This document shows positions 35,599-43,907 of a DNA stretch of 51,971 bases, piece after piece (position 1 is the stretch's first letter; each line of letters opens with the position of its first letter). The translations under genes were made by a program, and so were the position numbers. Below the pieces are notes generated by a model, which did not search any database, was not told where the DNA came from, and saw nothing but the letters and a program-made list of their open reading frames with translations. This stretch comes from Eubacterium sp. UBA5416 (GTDB lineage: Bacteria; Bacillota; Clostridia; Lachnospirales; Lachnospiraceae): positions 60,702 to 112,672 of the forward strand of contig DHNM01000026.1 in the NCBI GenBank assembly GCA_002409525.1, in the 5' to 3' direction.

Positions 35599-35633
35599 CA
35601 TGAAACGCAGGGCTCTTTGATCCTGGCACCATC
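35599..35633. repeat. Dispersed repeat copy B
   Basis: This 34-35 bp stretch beginning catgaaacgcag matches a stretch at 43870-43903 at 28 of 34 positions. It lies just past the stop codon of the phosphofructokinase gene. See the findings for the three related copies. Confidence 0.6.
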
Positions 35634-35636
35634 ACG

Positions 35637-36848
35637 TTAATAGAGTGAAATATGCTTTACAATTCCATTTTCATAGGTCACAGGAGCATTCCCCTGTATT
35701 AATGGTTTCAGATAGTGAATCATCTTCTCGGTGACATCATGTCCACTTTGGTCAATAAAGTCATCCGGAACTGTTTTGACCTTATTTGCTGCCAGGAAAA
35801 CGGGAATTATCTCATAAGTAACCTCATAGGGATCATCGTTTCTTCTCACAATTGCAGCCATTTTACCATTTTCTCCGTTGAGTGCAGCCTGACATGCCTT
35901 GATACCAAGCATCTTTGACTCCTGTATATCCACATCACTTGCGAGATGACCGGCACAACGCTGCATCAGATTTAATTCGATAGACCGTACTTTACAGCCG
36001 ATTTCGTTTTGAATCAGATTTTCCAGCACTTTCGCGGCTCCGGAGATATAAGTGTGACCAAAGGCATCCAGTGCTTTTTCTCCTTTGGCCTCTGATACAT
36101 ATCGTCCATCCGGATATTTGATTCCCTCGCTGACTGCTATAAGCACACTGTTCTGCTTTTGGAGTCTTTCCTTTATGTCAGAAAGAAACTTTTCATTATC
36201 AAATACCGATTCGCACAGGTAGATCAAATCGGGACCCTTCTGACCATTTTGTCTTGCCAAAGCGGATGCGCCTGTCAGCCAGCCGGAATCTCTCCCCATA
36301 ACTTCTACCACTGTGACCGACTTTGCTGCATAAGCGCTGCAGTCCCTTTCGAGTTCTGCAAACGTATTGGCAATATACTTTGCCGCTGATCCAAACCCGG
36401 GACAGTGATCCGTCCCCATCAAGTCGTTGTCAATTGTTTTGGGAGCCCCCACAATACAGATATCATCAATACCATGCCGGGTGCAGTATGCAGATAGTTT
36501 ATTCACAGTATCCATGGAGTCATTGCCTCCGATATAAACCAGACATCCAATTTGATGTCTGTGCAGAATTTCAACGATTTTTTCATATTGACTTTCTTCA
36601 GTCAGTTTTAGTCTGCAGGAGCCAAGCGCCGCAGACGGAGTCTGACACAGCAGCTGCATTTCTTCTGCGTTTTTAATTTTTTCACTCAAGTCAGCAAAGT
36701 GTTCATCAAGGACGCCCGAAATACCGCCGATTGCTCCAAACACCTTACCGGCCCGTCCGGACGTATATGCACAGGTAATCACGCCTGCAAGCGTTGCATT
36801 AATTGCGGATGTCGGTCCCCCGGACTGAGCTACAAGAATATTTTTCAT
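35637..36848 (-). CDS. 6-phosphofructokinase, PPi-dependent type
   Basis: This 403-aa enzyme phosphorylates fructose 6-phosphate. The N-terminus AQSGGPTSAINATL and the catalytic region PKTIDND (residues 136-142) are family marks. The phosphoryl-donor residues favour pyrophosphate: GGNDS at 107-111 has Asp where ATP enzymes have Gly (GGDGS), and Lys137 takes the place of the Gly seen in ATP enzymes (PGTIDND). The length of about 400 residues also fits the PPi type. The ATG at 36848 has GGAG 6 nt upstream; an in-frame ATG at 36860 has only a weak site. It is transcribed alone from the promoter at 36879-36907. Confidence 0.88.
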   Translation of the reverse strand: MKNILVAQSGGPTSAINATLAGVITCAYTSGRAGKVFGAIGGISGVLDEHFADLSEKIKNAEEMQLLCQTPSAALGSCRLKLTEESQYEKIVEILHRHQIGCLVYIGGNDSMDTVNKLSAYCTRHGIDDICIVGAPKTIDNDLMGTDHCPGFGSAAKYIANTFAELERDCSAYAAKSVTVVEVMGRDSGWLTGASALARQNGQKGPDLIYLCESVFDNEKFLSDIKERLQKQNSVLIAVSEGIKYPDGRYVSEAKGEKALDAFGHTYISGAAKVLENLIQNEIGCKVRSIELNLMQRCAGHLASDVDIQESKMLGIKACQAALNGENGKMAAIVRRNDDPYEVTYEIIPVFLAANKVKTVPDDFIDQSGHDVTEKMIHYLKPLIQGNAPVTYENGIVKHISLY

Positions 36849-36878
36849 TTGTTTCTCCATTCATCTTTTTCCAATGTA

Positions 36879-36907
36879 AGTATATCGTAAAAAGGCGAAA
36901 GATGCAA
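36879..36907 (-). promoter_or_regulatory. Candidate promoter for the phosphofructokinase gene
   Basis: A -10 TATACT (36884-36879) with a weak -35 TTGCAT (36907-36902) and a 17-bp spacer lies about 30 bp before the start codon on the minus strand. Confidence 0.4.
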
Positions 36908-36954
36908 ATTTTAAGAGGTTATCCTTGTTATCAATCATACAAATCAGATTACTA

Positions 36955-38757
36955 TCAGGCAGTTACCTTTTCAAACTGGCTGTTGTAGAGATTTGCATAG
37001 AAACCGTTTTTGGCAAGCAGCTCTTCATGAGTTCCCTGCTCAACGATATCACCGTCGTTCATCGCCAGAATGACATCGGCATTTCGAATCGTAGAAAGCC
37101 TGTGGGCAATGATAAAGCTGGTCCGGCCTGTCATCAGATGATCCATCGCTTTCTGAATTAATATTTCTGTTCTGGTATCCACAGAGGAAGTTGCCTCATC
37201 AAGAATCAGTATATTATTATCGGCCAGGATTGCCCTCGCAATCGTGATCAGCTGCTTCTGCCCCTGAGAAATGTTATCTGACTCCTCATTGATCACGGTC
37301 GAAAAGCCTTCAGGCTGCTGCATAATAAATTGATATGCATGGGCTGCTTTCGCAGCTTCAATCACTTCTTCATCTGTTGCCGAAAGCCGGCCATAACGGA
37401 TGTTCTCCATAATCGTCCCTGAAAACAGCCAGGTATCCTGAAGCACCATTCCAAACATTTTTCGAAGATCTCCCCTTCTGAAATCTTTAATATTATGTCC
37501 GTCTATCCGGATGGCTCCCCGGTTTACATCATAAAATCTCATCAATAGTTTCACCATTGTTGTCTTACCTGCTCCTGTAGGGCCGACAATTGCAATTTTC
37601 TGACCGGGCTTTACATCTATAGAGAAATCACGGATGACCGGCTGGTCTTTCTGATATCCAAAAGCAACATGATCAAAGGAGATATTTCCCGCAAGATTCG
37701 ATGTCGAAACCGGATTCTCTACATCTAGTACTTCTTCTTTCTCGTCCAAAAATTCAAATACTCTCTCCCCTGCGGCCGCAGAAGACTGGAGCAGATTTGT
37801 GATCTGTGCGATCTGTTGAATCGGCTGCGTAAAATTCCGGATATACTGGAAGAATGACTGAATGTCACCGACTTCGATTGCGTTTTTAATAACCAGAAAT
37901 CCCCCCAGAAGTGCCACCATTACATAACCGACATTACCGATAAATCCCATGACAGGCATCATAATTCCGGAAAAGAACTGCGACTTCCAGGCCGAATCAT
38001 ATAACTGGTCATTTGCCTTTGAAAATTCGCTGATTACATCATCTTGTTTATTAAAAGCCTTCACGACATTCTGTCCGGCATAGATCTCTTCCACCTGCCC
38101 GTTGACATCTCCCAGGTATTTTTGCTGGCGCTGGAAGAATTTCTGTGAATGTTTCATCACTGTCCCTATAATCACCATGGAAACAGGCAGTATAAGCACA
38201 GCACAGAGTGTCATCCAGACATTGATAGACAGCATCATAACGAAAACACCAATCAGTGTTGTAACAGATGTAATCAATTGAACGATACTCTGACTAATCC
38301 CCTGCTGCAGGGTATCCACATCATTGGTCACACGTGATAATACTTCGCCGTAAGTTCTGCTTTCGAAATATTTAAGCGGCAACTTATTGATTTTCACTGA
38401 AATGTCACGACGCAGCGAATAACTTACATCATTTGCAATTCCAGTCATCACAACTCCCTGTATCATTGAAAATATGGCACTTATGACGTACAGGCCCAGG
38501 GTAAGTAATAAAATCTTTAATACCTTATCAAAATTGATAGATCCCGTTCCCTGAACTTTTTTGACCAGACCGTTAAACAATTCTGTCGTTGCCTTTCCCA
38601 TAATCTTTGGCCCTGCTATAGAAAAGACTGTTCCGATTGCCGCACTGATCATTACAACGATTAATCGGATTTTATACTTGGAAATGTATTGGATAATTCT
38701 CTTCATCGAGCCTTTAAAATCATTTGCTTTTTCCCCTCTGCGATTATTTGCACTCAT
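36955..38757 (-). CDS. ABC exporter half-transporter, subunit 2
   Basis: This 600-aa protein has an N-terminal six-helix ABC exporter domain and a C-terminal ATPase. Walker A is GPTGAGKTT, the signature motif is ISQGQKQL (a variant of LSGGQ) and Walker B is ILILDEATSSVD with a catalytic Glu. The loop LVTNDVDTLQQG-like segment SRVTNDVDTLQQG is typical. It forms a heterodimer with the preceding gene, which it overlaps by 4 bp. As the subunit with a catalytic Glu, it should hold the ATP-hydrolysing Walker B half of the pair. The substrate is not evident; such MarR-controlled pairs often export drugs. Confidence 0.93.
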   Translation of the reverse strand: MSANNRRGEKANDFKGSMKRIIQYISKYKIRLIVVMISAAIGTVFSIAGPKIMGKATTELFNGLVKKVQGTGSINFDKVLKILLLTLGLYVISAIFSMIQGVVMTGIANDVSYSLRRDISVKINKLPLKYFESRTYGEVLSRVTNDVDTLQQGISQSIVQLITSVTTLIGVFVMMLSINVWMTLCAVLILPVSMVIIGTVMKHSQKFFQRQQKYLGDVNGQVEEIYAGQNVVKAFNKQDDVISEFSKANDQLYDSAWKSQFFSGIMMPVMGFIGNVGYVMVALLGGFLVIKNAIEVGDIQSFFQYIRNFTQPIQQIAQITNLLQSSAAAGERVFEFLDEKEEVLDVENPVSTSNLAGNISFDHVAFGYQKDQPVIRDFSIDVKPGQKIAIVGPTGAGKTTMVKLLMRFYDVNRGAIRIDGHNIKDFRRGDLRKMFGMVLQDTWLFSGTIMENIRYGRLSATDEEVIEAAKAAHAYQFIMQQPEGFSTVINEESDNISQGQKQLITIARAILADNNILILDEATSSVDTRTEILIQKAMDHLMTGRTSFIIAHRLSTIRNADVILAMNDGDIVEQGTHEELLAKNGFYANLYNSQFEKVTA

Positions 38758-40859
38758 GAGTTAAGCTCCTCCTTTGACAGCTGGGATGATGCAATCTGCT
38801 GATAAACTTTACTGGATTTCATCAATTCTTCATGTGTTCCCTTTCCCGCGATTCTGCCTTCGTCCAGTACTATGATCTGGTCTGCGTGCAAAATTGTACT
38901 GATCCGCTGCGCAACGATAAGCGTTGTCGCATCCGCGGTATAAGACTTCAGAGCTCTTCGAAGCGCAGCATCTGTTTTATAATCCAGTGCTGAAAAGCTG
39001 TCATCGAAGAGATATATCTCCGGATTTTTGACAATTGCACGTGCGATAGAAAGTCTCTGCTTCTGCCCTCCGGAGACATTTGTTCCGCCCTGAGAAATAC
39101 GGGAATCCATACCTTCTGCTTTGTTCGAGATGAATTCTGATGCCTGGGCTATGTCTGCCGCTTTCTTTAGTTCTTCCGGTACAGCATTATCCTTACCATA
39201 GCGCAGATTAGAAGCGATATCTCCTGAAAACAGTACCCCCTGCTGCGGTACGTATCCGAGACAGTCTCTTAAATCCTTAAGGTTCATATCTCTGACATCC
39301 ACACCATCGATGAGTATCTTTCCCTTAGTAACATCATAAAACCTTGGGATCAGATTGATCAGAGTACTCTTTCCGGACCCGGTGCTTCCTATAAATGCTA
39401 CAGTCTCGCCTTTGTCTGCTTTGAAGCTGATATCCTGCAGCACATCTGCCTCGGCCCCCGGATAAGCAAAAGAGACATGTTCGAATTCTACTACACCTTT
39501 TTTCTGATGATTCGGCAGTTTTGGATTCTCCGGGGAATGGATCGTCGGTTCTGTATCCATAATTTCACGAATACGATTTGCAGATACATTTGCACGTGGC
39601 AGGATAACTGACACTGCAGAGATCATGAGAAATGCCATGAAAATCTGCATCGCATACTGAATAAACGCCATCATATCCCCTACCTGTAGATTTCCCCGGT
39701 CGATTCCGTGGGCACCCGTGTAGACAATCAATACCGCCAGAGAATTCATAATCACGGTAAGGGCAGGCATCATAAATGTCATACAGCGGTTTACAAAAAG
39801 ATTGGTCTTTGTGAGATCTTTATTTGCCTTATCAAATCTTAATTCTTCATGTTTTTGTGCGGAAAAGGCACGAATCACAGGAACACCGGTCAGTATCTCA
39901 CGCATCACCATATTCACCTTATCGATCAATACCTGCAGCTTCTTGAATTTAGGCATAGCTATCGCTAACAATAGTAGAATCACAACAAAAATCGCGCCAA
40001 TTCCCAGTGCCAAAATCCATGACATAGATGCCTGTGTATTTAATACCTTAATTAATCCTCCAATTCCAATAATTGGTGCATAGAGTACGATCCGAAAAAA
40101 CATCATCATAAACATCTGTACCTGCTGGATATCATTTGTACTTCTCGTGATCAGCGATGCCGTAGAAAACTTATTCATCTCATTACTGGAAAATGAAAGT
40201 ACCTTTCTATACACACTGTTTCGCAGATCCCTCCCAAGGCCGGCAGATATGCGTGTAGATAAGAATGCAGCGCTAATTGCCGCAAGCATTGACAGTGCTG
40301 CCAGGCCAAGCATGAGCAGTCCTGAATGCAGCACATAACGGTTCTGGATCTGATCTACATCTCTTCCCTGAGCTTTGTATTCTTCATAGAGATAACCGGT
40401 GCCTGCCTGAGTTACGATGCTTTCAGGCATGCCTTTCACTTCCTTTTGAACTTCGGGAAGCAGAGCTTCCATCTGTTCCTTTGGAACGACAGAAAGGTCA
40501 ATACCCTGTTTTTTTACTCCCTGGTCCATCAGCATAGCCTCACCGAGCGGAGAGTTTATTTTATCTCTTTTATTTTCATCAATTTTATTCAGGTGATAGA
40601 GATCCCCTTTCAGAGTGTATACGTCCGATACCTGTTTCTGATCTGTTCTGGACATAAACATCAATAGCGAGTCCAGCGACTTTTTCCTGATTTTATCGGG
40701 TACAGCGTCCTCAATACCCTTTTGCTGAATCCCAACATCTATGATCTTAGATGTATAGGAAGGCAAAGACAAATCAGTATAAGCCTGTATAAACAGCAGG
40801 ATAAAAATTGCCAGAATATACCACACACTCTTTTTTAAGTATAAAAAAATTTTTACCAT
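38754..40859 (-). CDS. ABC exporter half-transporter, subunit 1
   Basis: This 701-aa half-transporter has a membrane domain that starts with a long extracytoplasmic insert of about 130 residues between helices 1 and 2 (from DLSLPSYTSKIIDVG to near the DQIQNRYVLHSG region), then the ATPase. Walker A is GSTGSGKST, the signature is VSGGQKQR and Walker B is YLFDDSFSALD, where Asp replaces the catalytic Glu. Together with subunit 2 this gives one degenerate and one active ATP site, the usual state of heterodimeric exporters such as BmrCD or LmrCD. It follows marR with a 1-bp overlap. Confidence 0.93.
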   Translation of the reverse strand: MVKIFLYLKKSVWYILAIFILLFIQAYTDLSLPSYTSKIIDVGIQQKGIEDAVPDKIRKKSLDSLLMFMSRTDQKQVSDVYTLKGDLYHLNKIDENKRDKINSPLGEAMLMDQGVKKQGIDLSVVPKEQMEALLPEVQKEVKGMPESIVTQAGTGYLYEEYKAQGRDVDQIQNRYVLHSGLLMLGLAALSMLAAISAAFLSTRISAGLGRDLRNSVYRKVLSFSSNEMNKFSTASLITRSTNDIQQVQMFMMMFFRIVLYAPIIGIGGLIKVLNTQASMSWILALGIGAIFVVILLLLAIAMPKFKKLQVLIDKVNMVMREILTGVPVIRAFSAQKHEELRFDKANKDLTKTNLFVNRCMTFMMPALTVIMNSLAVLIVYTGAHGIDRGNLQVGDMMAFIQYAMQIFMAFLMISAVSVILPRANVSANRIREIMDTEPTIHSPENPKLPNHQKKGVVEFEHVSFAYPGAEADVLQDISFKADKGETVAFIGSTGSGKSTLINLIPRFYDVTKGKILIDGVDVRDMNLKDLRDCLGYVPQQGVLFSGDIASNLRYGKDNAVPEELKKAADIAQASEFISNKAEGMDSRISQGGTNVSGGQKQRLSIARAIVKNPEIYLFDDSFSALDYKTDAALRRALKSYTADATTLIVAQRISTILHADQIIVLDEGRIAGKGTHEELMKSSKVYQQIASSQLSKEELNS

Positions 40860-41332
40860 TATCTGATTTCTCCTTTTTTCTCTTTCGTTCTCTCTGTATC
40901 CGTGACAGAAATTTTCTCTATATTCTGATAGATCTGTTTTAAAAACCGTTTCAGCAGACAGACTTCGGTATCCGAAAAACCTTCCATCATAATCTTCTCA
41001 TTTCTGTTCGATAATTCATATATCTGCCGGGAAATCTGATTCAGCTTATCTGTCTTGAAAACCCTCTGGATTCTTTGGTCCCTCATGTCTGGTTTTCTGA
41101 CAATTAAGTCATTCTTCTCCAGACGCTGTAGAGAAACAGCCACAGTTGATGGTTTGATTTTCAGCTTTTTAGAGATTTCAACCTGACTTAAACCATCATC
41201 ATTTGATACCAGCATGAGCATCGGTATCTGCCTCGGGTGAATGCCATATTCTCTTATCTGTTCAAAATTGATCGTAAACGCCCGATGCACTATTTTCACC
41301 AGAGCATTTTGAACGAAAGGGGTATCATTCAT
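40859..41332 (-). CDS. MarR family transcriptional regulator
   Basis: This 157-aa winged-helix regulator has the MarR core: IHPRQIPMLMLVSNDDGLSQ, the recognition helix segment KIKPSTVAVSLQRLEKNDLI and the wing RKPDMRDQRIQRVF. It probably represses its own operon, which includes the two exporter genes behind it; the operator is the perfect inverted repeat at 41379-41404. The ATG at 41332 has GGGAGGAG 6 nt upstream. Another good start at 41356 would add eight residues, and a longer frame reaches the operator and is unlikely. Confidence 0.88.
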   Translation of the reverse strand: MNDTPFVQNALVKIVHRAFTINFEQIREYGIHPRQIPMLMLVSNDDGLSQVEISKKLKIKPSTVAVSLQRLEKNDLIVRKPDMRDQRIQRVFKTDKLNQISRQIYELSNRNEKIMMEGFSDTEVCLLKRFLKQIYQNIEKISVTDTERTKEKKGEIR

Positions 41333-41378
41333 TCCAGTCTCCTCCCTTTCTGTCATCATCCACCTCCGTAAAATAAGT

Positions 41379-41404
41379 AAACTAATTAGTTGCCTAATTA
41401 GTTT
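41379..41404. promoter_or_regulatory. Candidate MarR operator, perfect inverted repeat
   Basis: AAACTAATTAG at 41379-41389 and CTAATTAGTTT at 41394-41404 form a perfect 11-bp inverted repeat around TTGC. It covers the -10 box and start point of the marR promoter, the usual place for a MarR autorepressor. Confidence 0.7.
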
Positions 41405-41428
41405 ATGCCATTTGCTGACATAATTCAA
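41400..41428 (-). promoter_or_regulatory. Promoter of the marR-exporter operon
   Basis: On the minus strand TTGAAT (41428-41423), a 17-bp spacer and TAAACT (41405-41400) fit a SigA promoter whose -10 box lies in the MarR inverted repeat. Confidence 0.55.
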
Positions 41429-41528
41429 GTGAAATTTTTCATTTTAGAGTTATTATAGAATTCATTTAAAAATATATAGCTTTTTTTAGTTAGCCGAGTA
41501 ACTGTTATTTTGTTAATAATTCTATGAT

Positions 41529-42371
41529 TTAATCTTTTATCTGAGATTTGATGTTCTGGTTTTCCCGATATTTTCTATAATTTAGCGGTGTATAACCGGA
41601 CCGTTTCTTAAATGTTTTACAAAAAGAAGCGCTGTCATGGAAACCACAGGAGTAAGCAATTTCCGTTACAGAAAGATTCGTATGAATTAGCATGTTCTCT
41701 GCCGTCTTTGTTCTATATTTTATCAGATACTCCTGAGGTGATATCTGATAATTTTCCTGAAACAATCTATACAGATAGGTTCTGTCAATTCCCACAGATC
41801 TTGCAACATCCTGAATTTTAATCTGATAACTGAAATTCTGCTCGATATAATCACAGGCCTTTTGCAGATAGCTGCCTGAATAAATTCCCTTCTTTTTGCC
41901 GTTGCATCTCTGCATATATCCAAAAACCTGATAAAGATAGGACAGCGATAAAAAGCTGCTGCCATCCGGGTCGTTATAGCTGTTCTGCAGATTGATCATG
42001 CTTCCGGACAAGCGCTGTACGATGTCGCGTTTATCCTGCATGAAAAGCATTTCAGATCCGTTAAAGATTGGCTTCTCCCCCGTCAGACCGCAGGTTTTTA
42101 AAATTGCTCCTGCATCATTTCCACCAAAAGCAACCCAGGTATATTCCCACGGATCGGCACGGCTGGCAATATAGTAAGTGGATTCATCCGGCCTTATCAG
42201 AAATGCGTCTCCGCCTTTTAAATGATAAGTATTCCCTGATACGTGAAAACTTCCCTCTCCCCTTAGTATTACATGCATAAGATAATGAGATCTAGTGGCA
42301 GGTCCAAATGAATGAGCAGGGCTGCAGGCCTCTCTTCCGCAAAAATAGATATTCAAAGAATGAGTGATCAT
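41529..42371 (-). CDS. AraC family transcriptional regulator
   Basis: This 280-aa regulator has an N-terminal cupin-like sensor domain (LMHVILRGEGSFHVSGNTYH, GGDAFLIRPDE) and a C-terminal AraC DNA-binding domain with two helix-turn-helix units (IQDVARSVGIDRTYLYRLFQ and VTEIAYSCGFHDSASFCKTF). It is divergent from the GH4 gene and probably controls it in response to a galactoside. The ATG at 42371 has AAGGGG 6 nt upstream; the earlier in-frame start at 42416 has no visible site. Confidence 0.9.
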   Translation of the reverse strand: MITHSLNIYFCGREACSPAHSFGPATRSHYLMHVILRGEGSFHVSGNTYHLKGGDAFLIRPDESTYYIASRADPWEYTWVAFGGNDAGAILKTCGLTGEKPIFNGSEMLFMQDKRDIVQRLSGSMINLQNSYNDPDGSSFLSLSYLYQVFGYMQRCNGKKKGIYSGSYLQKACDYIEQNFSYQIKIQDVARSVGIDRTYLYRLFQENYQISPQEYLIKYRTKTAENMLIHTNLSVTEIAYSCGFHDSASFCKTFKKRSGYTPLNYRKYRENQNIKSQIKD

Positions 42372-42492
42372 GATTTTCCCCTTAGATTCAACAATATGAC
42401 AATTTTCTCGAAACATTAAACAAAGAAACTTTATTTCATTTATTATACGATAGACCTAACAAAAGATCTATATCTATGAAGGAGGTTTTTAC

Positions 42493-43812
42493 ATGAAAAT
42501 AACTTTTTTAGGTGCGGGAAGTACTGTCTTTGTCCGAAATGTAATCGGTGACTGTATGTGTACGGAAGCTCTGAGAGACAGCGAAATCGCACTGTACGAC
42601 ATTGACGCCGAGCGACTTGAGGATTCAAGAATCATATTGGAGGCGTTAAATAACAACATCAATGAAAACAGATCGCAGATCAAGACCTATCTTGGTGTGG
42701 AAAATCGAAAAGCAGCTCTGAAAGATGCAGCATTTGTTGTAAATGCAATTCAGGTTGGCGGATATGACCCGTGTACAATCACTGATTTTGAAATCCCCAA
42801 AAAATACGGTTTAAGGCAGACAATTGCCGATACCATGGGAATCGGAGGAATCATGAGGGGCCTTCGAACGATACCTGTCATGGCTGAATTCGCAAGAGAT
42901 ATGGAGGAAGTCTGCCCGAATACCCTGTTTTTGAATTATACAAATCCAATGGCGATGCTGACCGGGTACATGAACCGATACACAAAAATCAATACGGTAG
43001 GTCTTTGCCACAGCGTTCAGGTCTGCTCCGAAAATCTGCTTAAAAGCCTCGATATGGAAGAAAAACTGGATGGCAGGAAAGAACTGATTGCCGGTATCAA
43101 CCATATGGCATGGCTCCTGAAGATACAGGACAAAGAGGGAAATGATCTCTATCCCATGATCAGAGAACGCGCGGCGAAAAAGAATGCCGAAGAAAAACAT
43201 TCTGACATGGTGCGTTTTGAGTACATAAACACATTGGGATATTATTGTACAGAGTCCAGTGAGCACAATGCTGAATACAATCCGTTTTTTATTAAAAACA
43301 AATATCCTGAATTGATTGATGACTATAAGATCCCACTCGATGAATATCCGAGAAGATGTATTGATCAGATTGCAAACTGGAAGAAAGAAAAAGAGAATAT
43401 CCTGAAAGACGGTAAAATCACCCATGAACGTTCAAAAGAATATGCTTCATACATCATGGAGGCAGTTGTCACAAACAAACCTTATGCGATTGGAGGAAAC
43501 GTTCTAAACTCCGGACTGATCGATAACCTTCCATCAGACGCCTGCGTAGAAGTACCCTGTCTTGTCGATGGCAAAGGGGTGAGCCCCTGTCATGTCGGAA
43601 GGCTGCCTGTCCAGCTTGCAGCGATGAACATGTCAAACATCAATGCACAGCTATTGACAATAGAAGCTGCAGTCACCAAAAAAAGGCAGCATATCTATCA
43701 GGCTGCCATGATGGATCCACACACAGGCGCCGAACTTTCCATCCGTAATATAAAAAAGATGTGCGATGAAATGATCACGGCCCATGGCGAATATATGGCC
43801 GATTATCAGTAA
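42493..43812 (+). CDS. melA: Family 4 glycoside hydrolase, alpha-galactosidase type
   Basis: This 439-aa NAD+- and metal-dependent glycosidase belongs to GH4. The NAD+ site is FLGAGSTVFVRNVIGD, the metal ligands are Cys172 in GLCHSVQ and His204 in GINHMAW, and NYTNPMAMLTG is also conserved. The best match is the alpha-galactosidase MelA group, though GH4 also includes alpha-glucosidases and 6-phospho-glycosidases. The ATG has GGAGG close upstream. No transporter gene lies next to it; the divergent AraC regulator is its only local partner. A hairpin repeat follows the stop codon. Confidence 0.88.
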   Translation: MKITFLGAGSTVFVRNVIGDCMCTEALRDSEIALYDIDAERLEDSRIILEALNNNINENRSQIKTYLGVENRKAALKDAAFVVNAIQVGGYDPCTITDFEIPKKYGLRQTIADTMGIGGIMRGLRTIPVMAEFARDMEEVCPNTLFLNYTNPMAMLTGYMNRYTKINTVGLCHSVQVCSENLLKSLDMEEKLDGRKELIAGINHMAWLLKIQDKEGNDLYPMIRERAAKKNAEEKHSDMVRFEYINTLGYYCTESSEHNAEYNPFFIKNKYPELIDDYKIPLDEYPRRCIDQIANWKKEKENILKDGKITHERSKEYASYIMEAVVTNKPYAIGGNVLNSGLIDNLPSDACVEVPCLVDGKGVSPCHVGRLPVQLAAMNMSNINAQLLTIEAAVTKKRQHIYQAAMMDPHTGAELSIRNIKKMCDEMITAHGEYMADYQ

Positions 43813-43824
43813 CTGCTCCCTTCT

Positions 43825-43906
43825 ATCATATGATACACAGGGTCCCAAAGCCGTGCTTTTTCATGCGATCATGAAACGCAAGGCCTTTTGACCCTGGTAT
43901 CATATG
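43825..43906. repeat. Hairpin repeat element, copy C
   Basis: Arms of about 25-28 bp (43825-43852 and 43882-43906) are imperfect inverted copies, with shared blocks catatgata and cagggtc. The 3' arm and the sequence before it (43870-43903) match the repeat at 35599-35633. It lies between the convergent melA and DacF-like genes and could work as a bidirectional terminator. Confidence 0.7.
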
Positions 43907-43907
43907 T

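Noticed and set aside
42420..42492. Promoter or AraC sites before melA
   Set aside because: The gap is A/T-rich, and I found no -35 and -10 pair or clear repeated half-sites that stand out from background.
42811..43425. 204-aa minus-strand frame inside melA
   Set aside because: It mirrors the coding bias of melA, contains the reverse of its conserved motifs and has no family pattern of its own.
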